Below are positions 49,107 through 58,231 of a stretch of DNA of 64,000 nt, piece after piece. Both the position numbers and the translations under genes were made by a program. Origin of the DNA: Yokenella regensburgei ATCC 49455 (GTDB lineage Bacteria > Pseudomonadota > Gammaproteobacteria > Enterobacterales > Enterobacteriaceae); assembly GCF_000735455.1 (NCBI RefSeq), contig NZ_JMPS01000086.1:1-64000 (forward strand), written 5' to 3'. The notes beneath the pieces are model-generated. The model was not told the origin of the DNA. It made no database searches and saw only the letters and a program-made list of their open reading frames with translations. How positions within the stretch are numbered: the stretch's first letter is position 1; each line of letters starts with the position of its first letter.

Positions 49107-49581
49107 AAAACTGCTGCTGGTAAGCTGCCTCGCCCTGCTCCTGCTTGGTCTTGGCATCGGCCATCTTATTCACCTGCGCGCAGAGCAGAACCGCGATCCA
49201 GAAAAATGCACAGCCCCCGTGGTGGTGTTTTATAACAACACTCAGGCCAATCTGACGCTGGATTTTATGTATTCACTGAAAAAACATACCGGGGTGGTTT
49301 CCGTAAGCGGCACCTACTACGTCGATAATAAAATCAGCGGGGTGATCCGCCGTGATGTCGCTTATGTCTGGAGCGAGAATAAAGACAGCGCCCATTTTAT
49401 TTCGACGGATGTTAATAAAGTCACCCGTGATGAAACGCTACCCGACGCGGTTATCGAGACAATATTGCCTGACTTTTACGTTTATCCAGGTAAAAGCATC
49501 AGCTACACCATCCTGACCCAGGGCCATCGTGGTTTTATGTTTACTATCGGAAAACGCCCGGTGTTTCTCTGTACCCACTAA
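49099..49581 (+). CDS. FidL-like inner-membrane protein
   Basis: The 160-residue protein has an N-terminal membrane helix (about 4-24) and a small periplasmic domain. The pattern is GTYYVDNKISGVIRRDVAYV, then YPGKSISYTI and a C-terminal FLCTH. This resembles FidL of Salmonella pathogenicity island 3. Its start lies inside the end of the MarT-like gene, so the two are coupled. It may sense or modulate for the regulator through the periplasm (inference). Confidence 0.8.
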   Translation: MSKKLLLVSCLALLLLGLGIGHLIHLRAEQNRDPEKCTAPVVVFYNNTQANLTLDFMYSLKKHTGVVSVSGTYYVDNKISGVIRRDVAYVWSENKDSAHFISTDVNKVTRDETLPDAVIETILPDFYVYPGKSISYTILTQGHRGFMFTIGKRPVFLCTH

Positions 49582-49655
49582 TCTGATTTTCCCCTTCAGC
49601 CCCCGGAATGTCTCTCATCTATTACTATTAAGAGACAGACGGCTAAAGGGTAACG

Positions 49656-51053
49656 ATGATGCAGAGCTACGTTGCGAGAGTTCGGGAAGAGTGGCTTGAA
49701 CTGCTAAGAGACACCGATTCCGACGTGCAGGCCAGCGCTAAGGCGCTGGCTGATGCGCATGCGTGCGCATTAAGCGAAGTGTTTTATCAGCGCATGCTTG
49801 CCGACCCGCAGGCAGAGGAGTTTCTGAGTAACGATCAGGTAGAAACCCGGCTGAAGAAATCGCTGGCGCTCTGGATCCAGCGGGTGCTGGCATGTAAAGC
49901 CGACGAAGTGGATGCCCTTATTGCCCTCCAGCAGCACGTGGGTGAAATTCATGCCCGTATCGGCATTCCTATCCAACTGGTGGATATGGGTGCCAGAGTG
50001 ATTAAAAAGAACCTTATCCCGATTATCATCGCTGAAGGCGGTCGCGAAGACGAAAAGATGAAGCTGTTAAGCTTCACCCTGTGTAGCATCGATCTGGCGA
50101 TGGAAATCATGTCGCGTACCTTTACCTTTGGCGAGAGCAGCAGCCTGAAAGACGATGAGAACTATCGTATTTTCTCATTACTGGAGAACGCCGAAGAGGA
50201 AAAAGAGAGGCAGATTGGTAGCCTGCTCAGTTGGGAAATGGATGTCATGTATAAGGTGATGCTGGATTCCGAACTGGGCAGCACACCGCCTATCAGCCGC
50301 GCAGATTTCGGCATGTGGTTTACACACAAAGGCCGCCACTATTTCAGCGGTATTGCCGAAGTGGGTTATATTGCCAAACTGATTCAGGAAACCGACGAGC
50401 TGTTCTCCCGCTTCCGCGACCCGTCCCGTACCGCGAAACAGAAACATCAGCGCACCGAACTTCTCCTACAGATGAAGAGCAATACGGCACAGATCAACAC
50501 CCTGCTGCGAGGCCTGTTTGACGATGTTGCCAAACACGAGGTCGGGATGGACGTGCTGACGAAGCTGCTTAACCGGCGATTCCTCGCCGCGATATTCAAA
50601 CGTGAGATTGCCCACGCTAACCGCTCCGGTACCCCACTTTCCGTTCTGCTTATCGACGTGGATAAATTTAAAGAGATTAACGACGGCTACGGACACGCGG
50701 CCGGCGATGAGATATTGCGCAAAATCTCCCAGGTATTTTACGACAACGTGCGCAGCAGCGATTTTGTGTTCCGCTATGGTGGTGATGAGTTTCTGATTGT
50801 GCTGACGGAGGCCAATCAGACGGAGACGCTGCGCATTGCCGAACGCATCCGCAGCAAAGCCTCCCGCCAGTCGATCACAACCCCTGACGGTAAGCTGCTC
50901 GCAACGACCCTTTCGATTGGTGCCGCGATGTTTGACGGCCATCCGGACTACGAGCGGCTGGTGCAGTCAGCCGATGCAGCACTGTATCGCTCAAAACGCC
51001 AGGGTCGCAACCGGATTGAAATGTACATCCTCGGAGATACCCCCTATTCCTGA
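49656..51053 (+). CDS. dosC: Globin-coupled heme diguanylate cyclase, DosC (DgcO)-like
   Basis: This cytoplasmic enzyme makes c-di-GMP. The 465-residue protein has an N-terminal sensor globin with candidate proximal His99 (HVGEIHARIGIP) and distal Tyr44 (EVFYQRM), matching the O2-sensing residues of E. coli DosC. A middle helical domain contains DENYRIFSLLENAEEEKERQ. The C-terminal GGDEF domain has an intact RYGGDEF and the inhibitory RxxD (RSSD) five residues before it. E. coli pairs this gene with the phosphodiesterase dosP. Here a CSS-type EAL gene is convergent instead. A 7-bp inverted repeat (49609-49615/49631-49637) lies upstream. Confidence 0.9.
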   Translation: MMQSYVARVREEWLELLRDTDSDVQASAKALADAHACALSEVFYQRMLADPQAEEFLSNDQVETRLKKSLALWIQRVLACKADEVDALIALQQHVGEIHARIGIPIQLVDMGARVIKKNLIPIIIAEGGREDEKMKLLSFTLCSIDLAMEIMSRTFTFGESSSLKDDENYRIFSLLENAEEEKERQIGSLLSWEMDVMYKVMLDSELGSTPPISRADFGMWFTHKGRHYFSGIAEVGYIAKLIQETDELFSRFRDPSRTAKQKHQRTELLLQMKSNTAQINTLLRGLFDDVAKHEVGMDVLTKLLNRRFLAAIFKREIAHANRSGTPLSVLLIDVDKFKEINDGYGHAAGDEILRKISQVFYDNVRSSDFVFRYGGDEFLIVLTEANQTETLRIAERIRSKASRQSITTPDGKLLATTLSIGAAMFDGHPDYERLVQSADAALYRSKRQGRNRIEMYILGDTPYS

Positions 51054-51086
51054 GAGATCTCCAGCCCGCTCCCGGGAAACCGGGAG

Positions 51087-52616
51087 CTACTCGACAATCA
51101 CCGCCTCTTTGTTTTTCGATAGCAGAATTTTAATCAGGTTAATGTAGGTGACGGGTTTGAAGAAATAATAGCCCTGCAACAGGGTAATATGATTGCGATT
51201 CAGGTAATCCAGCTGTTCTTTGGTTTCCACTCCTTCCGCAATAATATGCAATGACAGCTTACGCGCCATTTCAATGACGCAGTCGATAAGCTTGCTTGAC
51301 TCCTCAGTTCCATTAACCCGGCCGACAAAGCTCTTATCAATTTTAATATAATCAATGCTCAAATCATTCAGGTACGACAGCCCGGAATAGCCGGTACCAA
51401 AATCATCAAGCGCGATCGCAAAGCCTTTCTCATGCAAGCGGTTGAGATTTTCTACCAGCTGTTTGTTGATAAACAACGGTTCGCGTTCGGTCACTTCCAG
51501 CACCAGTTTTATATTCGCCCCGGCAAATTCCTGTTGATAGCGCAGGCAGTCGTCCATAAAGCTGGGAGCGTTCATATGGGAGGCACTCAGGTTAATCCCA
51601 ATATGAAAGCCATCAGAAAGTTTGCTGAATATGGGCTTCATCTGTGCAGCCACCTGATTCATCAAACTCTGGGTTAAAGGCACAATTAATCCGGATTTCT
51701 CCGCAATCGGAATAAACGACACCGGCGAAATAAACCCCACCTTCGGATGCTTCCATCTCGCCAGCACTTCAACACCATAAATAGCCCCTGTCTGGCCGTT
51801 CACCACCGGCTGATAGAATGGGACAATCTCGCCGTTGGCGATGGCTTTGCGCAGATTGTCTTCCGGCGTGGTGGTTTTATTCAGATAACGTCTCGCCACA
51901 TAAGCCGCCATAACTGACAGCACTAACATAAAAAACAGCAGCCCGGCACCCTGGCGCCACATTCGGCCGAGGCTAAAAAACGACGGCAGCTGCCAGTCAA
52001 TGCTGAATGGATAAGTCTTCGAGGTGAATATCCCGTTGGTAGACTGGTTTTTCCCTACCGGCTGAACATCACCGGAACGGCTAATCATCTGTTGCCCAAC
52101 CACCAGCGTATAGCCAGCATCATGAATACTCGTGCTCAGCGCCTCACGCACATGGCTGTCGCTGATAGTGACCATCACCCTGCCGTGCTGAATGGCGTTC
52201 TGATAGATAAGTATTGGCCGATCGTTCACCGTATCTTTGGCCGGAAGCAGCTTCAGCGGGTCGTCCGGTATTGATTCTGGCTCATTAATCAGCACCCGGT
52301 TTCCCGGCAACGAACTGCACCAGATGTCTCCATCTTTAAAGATAAGAATGGTGCGCAAATGAGGGTTCAAGGCCGCCTCTGTCCCCAGCGCGTAAGCGCC
52401 CTCTCCGGTACAGCCATCCGCCGCTACGCGCAGCGCCGTGGTCGTCGCATTCCTTGCTTCATCGAGAATAGCATTGATATTTGCTGCTGCATGACGTGCA
52501 CCATCTGCGCTGTTTAAGCGTGCGGAATACCAGAGCTGAAGATTGATGATAAACACGCCAAAAATAAATAAGGAGATAGGGACCAGCTTAGACAACATGG
52601 CATTACGCATAGTCAT
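51087..52616 (-). CDS. CSS-domain EAL phosphodiesterase
   Basis: The 509-residue inner-membrane protein has helices at about 10-30 and 225-245. They enclose a periplasmic CSS domain with DGCTGEG and DGDIWCSSLPG, the redox-sensitive Cys pair linked to DsbA/DsbB in this family. The cytoplasmic EAL domain (about 260-500) has GVEVLARWKHP (EVL in place of EAL), INLSASH, LEVTERE, DDFGTGYS and IAEGVET. Those catalytic positions are intact, so it is probably an active c-di-GMP phosphodiesterase. It is divergent from adiA and convergent with the cyclase gene. Confidence 0.9.
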   Translation of the reverse strand: MTMRNAMLSKLVPISLFIFGVFIINLQLWYSARLNSADGARHAAANINAILDEARNATTTALRVAADGCTGEGAYALGTEAALNPHLRTILIFKDGDIWCSSLPGNRVLINEPESIPDDPLKLLPAKDTVNDRPILIYQNAIQHGRVMVTISDSHVREALSTSIHDAGYTLVVGQQMISRSGDVQPVGKNQSTNGIFTSKTYPFSIDWQLPSFFSLGRMWRQGAGLLFFMLVLSVMAAYVARRYLNKTTTPEDNLRKAIANGEIVPFYQPVVNGQTGAIYGVEVLARWKHPKVGFISPVSFIPIAEKSGLIVPLTQSLMNQVAAQMKPIFSKLSDGFHIGINLSASHMNAPSFMDDCLRYQQEFAGANIKLVLEVTEREPLFINKQLVENLNRLHEKGFAIALDDFGTGYSGLSYLNDLSIDYIKIDKSFVGRVNGTEESSKLIDCVIEMARKLSLHIIAEGVETKEQLDYLNRNHITLLQGYYFFKPVTYINLIKILLSKNKEAVIVE

Positions 52617-52903
52617 TCCTTACCAGGAACTGTCGTTTTAAATGCTGTGCAAAGTGATTGGTGGAGCCTTCACCAGCAATAAAGTCTCTTACTGGTATGT
52701 AACGATTTTAGATAGCCAATGAGGGGTTTACCAGGTGATGTCTCTCGCAAAATGATTAACGTGACAGAGGTGACATACGGCGACAAATATCGGAATCAGC
52801 CATAAAAATAATTGCTCTGTCGATAACCCCCGGAGCTGTGTTTACTCCGTGAAACTCGCGGCGTATTACTTATCGCGTCCACCACAACACAGGGGTTAAC
52901 GAC

Positions 52904-55171
52904 ATGAAAATATTAATTGTTGAAAGTGAGTTTCTGCACCAGGACACCTGGGTCGGCGCGGCGGTAGCGCGTCTGGCAGAAGCGCTGCGCCGTCAGAATA
53001 TTGAGGTGCTGCAGTCTACTACACTCGACGATGGCTACGCTATCATTGCGGCGAATGAAGCCATAGATTGCCTGATGTTCAGCTATCAGATGGAAGAGAA
53101 AGATGAACATCAACGCGTTCGCCAACTACTCGATAAGCTTCATGAGCGTCAGCAAGAGGTGCCGGTATTTTTGCTGGGCGAGCGCGAAAAAGCCACTGCT
53201 CTGATTGATCAGCAGCTGATGGAGCTTATCGATGAGTTCGCCTGGATCCTCGAAGATTCTGCTGATTTCATCGCCGGACGCGCGGTTGCCGCCATGAACC
53301 GCTACCGTCAGCAAATGCTGCCGCCGCTGTTTTCTGCCCTCGTGAAATACAACGGCATCCATGAATACTCATGGGCGGCCCCCGGCCACCAGGGCGGCGT
53401 TGGCTTTACTAAAACGCCCGCCGGCCGGATGTATCACGACTATTACGGCGAAAACCTGTTCCGTACCGATATGGGGATTGAACGTGCCTCGCTGGGTTCA
53501 TTACTGGATCACACCGGCGCCTTCGGTGAGAGTGAGAAAAATGCAGCGCGGGTATTTGGTGCTGACCGCTCATGGTCCGTTGTCGTCGGCACCTCCGGCT
53601 CCAACCGTACCATTATGCAGGCCTGTATGACCGATGATGACGTAGTGGTGATTGACCGCAACTGCCATAAGTCGATTGAACAGGGCCTTATTCTTACCGG
53701 TGCCAAACCGGTCTATATGGTGCCCAGCCGCAACCGCTACGGCATCATTGGGCCTATCTACCCGCAGGAGATGCAGCCAGAAGCGCTGCAGGACAAAATC
53801 CGCACCAGTTCGCTCACCCACGAATATGCGGCCCATAAACCCTCCTACAGCGTCATCACCAACTGTACTTACGATGGCGTGTGCTACAACGCCAAAAATG
53901 CCCAGGCGCTGCTGGAGCAGACCTGTGACCGCATTCATTTTGACGAGGCCTGGTACGGCTACGCACGCTTTAACCCGGTGTACGCCGACCATTTCGCGAT
54001 GCGCGGCAACCCCGGCGATCACAGCGGCCCGACCATTTTCGCTACCCACTCCACGCATAAATTGTTGAATGCGCTTTCTCAGGCTTCCTACATTCATGTT
54101 CGCGAAGGGCGCGGCGCGGTGAACTTCTCCCGTTTCAATCAGGCCTACATGATGCACGCCACCACCTCGCCGCTGTATGCCATCTGCGCGTCCAATGATA
54201 TTGCGGTCTCGATGATGGACGGCAACAGTGGGCTGTCGCTGACTCAGGAAGTGATCGACGAAGCCGTCGATTTCCGTCAGGCCATGGCACGTCTGTATCG
54301 CGAGTTTACCGACAGCAACGACTGGTTCTTCAAGCCGTGGAACAAAGAAACGGTTGTCGATCCGCAAACCGGTAAAGAGGTCGCGTTTGAGGATGCGCCG
54401 GCTGAACTGCTGAGCCGCGATCAAAACTGCTGGGTCATGCGCCCGGGAGAAAGCTGGCACGGTTTTAAAGATTTACCGGATAACTGGAGCATGCTGGATC
54501 CAATTAAGGTCAGCATTCTGGCGCCGGGTATGGGGGATGACGGTAATCTGCTGGAAAGCGGTGTACCCGCCGCGCTGGTTACCGCCTGGCTTGGACGCCA
54601 TGGTATCGTGCCAACCCGCACCACCGACTTCCAGATAATGTTCCTCTTCTCGATGGGTGTGACCCGCGGAAAATGGGGGACGCTTATCAATACACTGTGC
54701 TCCTTTAAGCGCCATTACGACAATAATGCTCCCCTGTCACAGGTCATGCCGGAGCTGGCAAATCAGTACCCGGACGTTTACGGCGCTATGGGCGTTCATG
54801 ATTTAGGTGACAAAATGTTCGCCTGGCTGAAAACCAACAATCCTGGTGCCAGCCTCAATGCCGCCTACGCCTCTTTACCGGAAGCCATGATGACCCCGCG
54901 TGATGCTTATCAGGCTATCGTGTCCGATAACGTTGAGATGGTGGCGATAGAAGGATTGCCAAACCGCGTGGCGGCTAACTCTGTCATCCCGTATCCGCCA
55001 GGAATTCCGATGCTGTTATCCGGGGAAAACTTTGGTGATAGCACCAGCCCACAAATTGCCTACCTGCATGCCCTGCAGTCCTGGGACCACGAGTTCCCTG
55101 GTTTCGAGCATGAAACCGAAGGTACAGAAATTATTGATGGCATTTATCACGTCATGTGCATAAAGGCCTGA
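52904..55171 (+). CDS. adiA: AdiA biodegradative arginine decarboxylase
   Basis: AdiA converts arginine to agmatine and consumes a proton, the core of arginine-dependent acid resistance. The 755-residue cytoplasmic protein has an N-terminal wing domain, a PLP fold-type I core with HQGGVGF, TSGSNRTI and HFDEAWYGYARF, and the PLP-binding Lys386 in ATHSTHKLLNA, the E. coli position. Length matches the inducible enzyme. The antiporter adiC lies further right, separated by gadE-hdeD-hdeA-adiY. A strong terminator follows. Confidence 0.97.
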   Translation: MKILIVESEFLHQDTWVGAAVARLAEALRRQNIEVLQSTTLDDGYAIIAANEAIDCLMFSYQMEEKDEHQRVRQLLDKLHERQQEVPVFLLGEREKATALIDQQLMELIDEFAWILEDSADFIAGRAVAAMNRYRQQMLPPLFSALVKYNGIHEYSWAAPGHQGGVGFTKTPAGRMYHDYYGENLFRTDMGIERASLGSLLDHTGAFGESEKNAARVFGADRSWSVVVGTSGSNRTIMQACMTDDDVVVIDRNCHKSIEQGLILTGAKPVYMVPSRNRYGIIGPIYPQEMQPEALQDKIRTSSLTHEYAAHKPSYSVITNCTYDGVCYNAKNAQALLEQTCDRIHFDEAWYGYARFNPVYADHFAMRGNPGDHSGPTIFATHSTHKLLNALSQASYIHVREGRGAVNFSRFNQAYMMHATTSPLYAICASNDIAVSMMDGNSGLSLTQEVIDEAVDFRQAMARLYREFTDSNDWFFKPWNKETVVDPQTGKEVAFEDAPAELLSRDQNCWVMRPGESWHGFKDLPDNWSMLDPIKVSILAPGMGDDGNLLESGVPAALVTAWLGRHGIVPTRTTDFQIMFLFSMGVTRGKWGTLINTLCSFKRHYDNNAPLSQVMPELANQYPDVYGAMGVHDLGDKMFAWLKTNNPGASLNAAYASLPEAMMTPRDAYQAIVSDNVEMVAIEGLPNRVAANSVIPYPPGIPMLLSGENFGDSTSPQIAYLHALQSWDHEFPGFEHETEGTEIIDGIYHVMCIKA

Positions 55172-55255
55172 GGTAATCGACGGCTTTTAGCATAATACCG
55201 TTTGTTTAAAAGCCTGGAATATAGAGTAGTAGATTTAAATCCTGAGTCTTATTTT

Positions 55256-55281
55256 GCGCGGGGTCTCCCCGCGCCTTTTTT
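55256..55281 (+). terminator. Terminator of adiA
   Basis: An 8-bp GC stem (GCGCGGGG/CCCCGCGC) with a 3-nt loop is followed by CTTTTTTC. It stands between adiA and gadE, 18 bases before the gadE ATG, so gadE needs read-through or a promoter inside this gap. Confidence 0.88.
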
Positions 55282-55299
55282 CAGATATGGAGCCAGGTT

Positions 55300-55830
55300 A
55301 TGATTTTAATGGTCACTAAAGATGAATTTCTTTTCCAGGGGGTGACACATTTGCTGAATAATGAAAAAGTCATCAGAGTAGAGGACGTTTCGGATTTCAA
55401 TAAACAGATAACGGATCCTGCAAGCAAAGTGATTATCGACGTCTACCACAACAACGTTATCGACGATAATGCTGTCAGCATCATCCAGTCCCTCAACGTG
55501 GACAGAATTATCGTGCTGGCCCCCTTTCACATCAGTAAGATAAAGTGCCGTTCGGCGATGTTTTTCGTGAACCGAAGAATGCCACTGACAAAATGGCTAT
55601 CGCTGTTAACCGCAAGTCGAGCCGCCTATTGCAAACCCAAAATGGGTTTCTCACACAATCAGTTTAAAATTGTCAGCCACTTTTTAAATGAAGAAGACAA
55701 CGACGATATTGCATCAGCTTTGAATATTTCAGAGAAGACCTTGCGCAGCCAGAAATTTAATATCATGCTCAAACTAAAACTGCGCAGGATGAGCGATATC
55801 GTCACCCTCAATATCTCCCCCTACTTTTAA
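55300..55830 (+). CDS. gadE: GadE-like LuxR-family acid-resistance regulator
   Basis: The 176-residue protein matches the E. coli GadE layout: MILMVTKDEFLFQGV at the start, VIIDVYHNNVIDD and RIIVLAPFHISK in the middle, and the helix-turn-helix end FSHNQFKI...NISEKTLRSQKFNIML then KLRRMSDIVTL. In E. coli, GadE activates gad, hde and other acid genes, with a very long upstream control region. Here only 128 bp separate it from adiA. It is convergent with hdeD. Confidence 0.93.
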   Translation: MILMVTKDEFLFQGVTHLLNNEKVIRVEDVSDFNKQITDPASKVIIDVYHNNVIDDNAVSIIQSLNVDRIIVLAPFHISKIKCRSAMFFVNRRMPLTKWLSLLTASRAAYCKPKMGFSHNQFKIVSHFLNEEDNDDIASALNISEKTLRSQKFNIMLKLKLRRMSDIVTLNISPYF

Positions 55831-55846
55831 CTATCTTTAATCTTGC

Positions 55847-55874
55847 ATGATCTACCCGTTACCGGGTAGATCAT
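55847..55874. terminator. Shared stem-loop between gadE and hdeD
   Basis: A perfect 12-bp stem (ATGATCTACCCG/CGGGTAGATCAT) with a 4-nt loop lies between the two convergent stops. T-runs are short on both sides. Confidence 0.7.
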
Positions 55875-55879
55875 TCCCA

Positions 55880-56455
55880 TTATATCCGTGATTTAATGAA
55901 TGAACGCGCCAGAATCCAACAGCTAAACGCGCTCACAATAAGCTCAATCCCTGCCACCAGAGAAACCATCATGATTGACGCCTGCGGCGCGGCGCTGATG
56001 AAGCACCAGGCAATCAACAGATCGAGCACGCCGATAACCAGCTGAAGCCAGCTCCCTTTGACCTGGCGATGGTTAAACCAGGCCGTAATACGGATGACCC
56101 CGCCAAGGGCAAACAGGCATGCGAGGAAAGTGGCTATCGCAAACAGGCCAAGTTCCGGCGTGGTAATAAACAGGTAGCCCATCACAACATACGCACAACA
56201 GACCAGGATACCTGACACCACTGGCCAAAAATTATGCACCCGATTTTTTATCATGATCGCCATATAGGCGATGCTGCTACAGATCAGCACCACGCCCAAA
56301 ATCAAGGCCAGGATATCACCGGAGATAAAGGGAAACGCAATAAACAGAACGCCGGCAATAAGCATCAGAGCAGCAATCAGTCTGAGCAGATTTTTTTGTT
56401 TCTCAAGCACCTTCATATCAAGTTTAGAAATAATACTCTGATTAATATTTAACAT
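55880..56455 (-). CDS. hdeD: HdeD acid-resistance membrane protein
   Basis: HdeD is an inner-membrane protein needed for acid resistance at high cell density in E. coli. The start at 56455 (MLNINQSIISKLDMKVLE) gives 191 residues against 190 in E. coli. Six hydrophobic helices come in pairs. The conserved HNFWPVVSG and VKGSWLQLVIGVLDLLIAW segments are present. It is divergent from hdeA, the E. coli arrangement. Confidence 0.95.
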   Translation of the reverse strand: MLNINQSIISKLDMKVLEKQKNLLRLIAALMLIAGVLFIAFPFISGDILALILGVVLICSSIAYMAIMIKNRVHNFWPVVSGILVCCAYVVMGYLFITTPELGLFAIATFLACLFALGGVIRITAWFNHRQVKGSWLQLVIGVLDLLIAWCFISAAPQASIMMVSLVAGIELIVSAFSCWILARSFIKSRI

Positions 56456-56700
56456 ATTACACCTCCATAACACTAAAAATAAAAACACGGCGTAAATCTA
56501 CCGCAAACGCGTGCAAACCGATAAAGTAGATTTAATAATATATTCTGATAGCAAACTCCGAAAAACCACGACAACCTGTTGATTCATAGTCATTTATTGC
56601 AAGAAGAGAAAGCTAATGAAATATCCCTGGAAACTGGTTCACAATACTGAGAGTGATATAATAGCGACGTAACGTTAAATGTGTTATTGAGGATTTAAAA

Positions 56701-57015
56701 ATGAAGAAAGTAACCGGTCTTATTCTTGGTAGTCTGCTGTTGATTCCCGCTCTTAGCCAGGCAGCGGAAACACAAAAACCAGTAAACAACTGGACCTGCG
56801 AAGACTTTCTGGCGCTGGATTCCTCTTTCCAGCCAACGGCTGTCGGTTTTGCCGAAGCATTAAACAGTAAAGATAAACCGGAAGATGCCGTTATGGATGT
56901 TAAAGGTATTGAAACTGTGACTCCGGCCGTAGTGCAGGCCTGTACGGAAAACCAAAAAGCCAGCTTTAAAGGCAAAGTAGAAAGCGAGTGGGACAAATTT
57001 AAACAGCATATTTAG
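56701..57015 (+). CDS. hdeA: HdeA periplasmic acid chaperone
   Basis: HdeA unfolds below about pH 3 and prevents aggregation of periplasmic proteins. The 104-residue precursor has a Sec signal (about 1-21, LSQAAE). The mature chaperone has two Cys in NNWTCEDFLALD and VVQACTENQ. These form the conserved disulfide. It is slightly shorter than E. coli HdeA (110). Unlike E. coli, hdeB does not follow directly. A stem-loop lies at 57027-57054. Confidence 0.95.
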   Translation: MKKVTGLILGSLLLIPALSQAAETQKPVNNWTCEDFLALDSSFQPTAVGFAEALNSKDKPEDAVMDVKGIETVTPAVVQACTENQKASFKGKVESEWDKFKQHI

Positions 57016-57350
57016 TCAAAGACATTCCCGTTAAGCCATTTTAGACTTAACGGGTCCCTCAGTGGGGGCGATCATGAGTAAACGATTACAACATCGCTCC
57101 TGCTGGCTATATTTAAAGCGTTCCCCTTCCTTCATTTTCTCTCATTGTCAACCCCGTCACAAAACACACCAGAATCTTGCCACTGCTGTCATAAAAAATT
57201 TACACCCGTGATTTCCTGACCCTAATTGAAATTATCATCTGGTAGTGTATTTTATGCCTGCTGTGATTTCATCATACAATTAACCTTATTAGCCTCAACA
57301 CCCCCCCTTTTAATTGAGGTATTTCTTATTCGTATTCCCGGAGTGCGAGA
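57016..57350. promoter_or_regulatory. Intergenic region hdeA-adiY
   Basis: The 335-bp gap holds a 9-bp stem-loop after hdeA (CCCGTTAAG/CTTAACGGG, 57027-57054) and the promoter region of adiY. A 45-codon frame from 57074 has no recognisable product and no clear ribosome site. No other gene is seen. Confidence 0.6.
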
Positions 57351-58115
57351 ATGAGACTTTGTAGTAGTGCCCCCTGCGTGGTAGTTTTGACTGAAAAAGA
57401 CGTTGATGTAAAAATAAACGATACGACCTCGTTAATATTACCAGCAAACCATTTAAACGTAATTTCTTGCAATAATAACATTATCGATTTTTCCTACTTA
57501 GATAATGCACTGGTTGCGCATATGAGTCGCTCGATTTTGAATGATTATCTGCAGTTTTTGAATAGGGATCTGACGCAGATCACCCCATGGCCTCGGCAAG
57601 CCATTCCCGTTATTTCGCGCCACTGCCGAACGCCCGACGTATTCCGTGAAGCGGCGCTGCACAGCGTCCTTGAAACCAATGAGGCCTGTGAAATTGAGCG
57701 TACCCGCTCCTTATTGTTTACCGTCCTCTCTATCTTTCTTGAGAGTCCCGGGTTCATTGCCCTGATCATGCAAATGCTGCGTAATAGCGTTAAAGATAGT
57801 GTGTACCAGATTATCCAGAGTGATATTCACAAAGAGTGGAACTTAAGCCTGGTCGCCAGCGCACTCTGCCTGAGCCCCAGCTTGCTAAAGAAGAAACTAA
57901 AGTATGAAGACACCAGCTATAGCCAGATAATTACGGATTGCCGAATGCGCTATGCCGCGCAACAGTTATTAATTGCAGATAAGAATATCTCGCAGATTTC
58001 ACAATTATGTGGATACCGAAGTACATCTTACTTTATTTCAGTATTTAAGACATTTTATGGCACGACTCCGTTACATTATGTCACACAACATCGCCAGGAG
58101 TGTCTGACTGCCTGA
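57351..58115 (+). CDS. adiY: AdiY AraC-family activator of the adi system
   Basis: The 254-residue protein matches E. coli AdiY (253): the start MRLCSSAPCVVVLTEKDVDV, the middle NNIIDFSYLDNALVAH, and the C-terminal AraC double helix-turn-helix (HKEWNLSLVASALCLSPSLL; ISQISQLCGYRSTSYFISVF; FYGTTPLHYV). AdiY activates adiA and adiC in E. coli. It lies directly upstream of adiC, while adiA is 2.2 kb to the left beyond gadE-hdeD-hdeA. Confidence 0.94.
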   Translation: MRLCSSAPCVVVLTEKDVDVKINDTTSLILPANHLNVISCNNNIIDFSYLDNALVAHMSRSILNDYLQFLNRDLTQITPWPRQAIPVISRHCRTPDVFREAALHSVLETNEACEIERTRSLLFTVLSIFLESPGFIALIMQMLRNSVKDSVYQIIQSDIHKEWNLSLVASALCLSPSLLKKKLKYEDTSYSQIITDCRMRYAAQQLLIADKNISQISQLCGYRSTSYFISVFKTFYGTTPLHYVTQHRQECLTA

Positions 58116-58231
58116 CCAGATTATGACATCAGCCATAATTATATCGGCAACGGACATACCCCCCTGAGCCATCTAAAATAATGCCGGCAGTGCGCTATTA
58201 TTTCCCCCGAATTACATTCAGGAGAAATACT

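Noticed and set aside
57074-57211. Short frame MSKRLQHRSC... after hdeA
   Set aside because: No ribosome site, no recognisable product, and it ends within the adiY upstream region.
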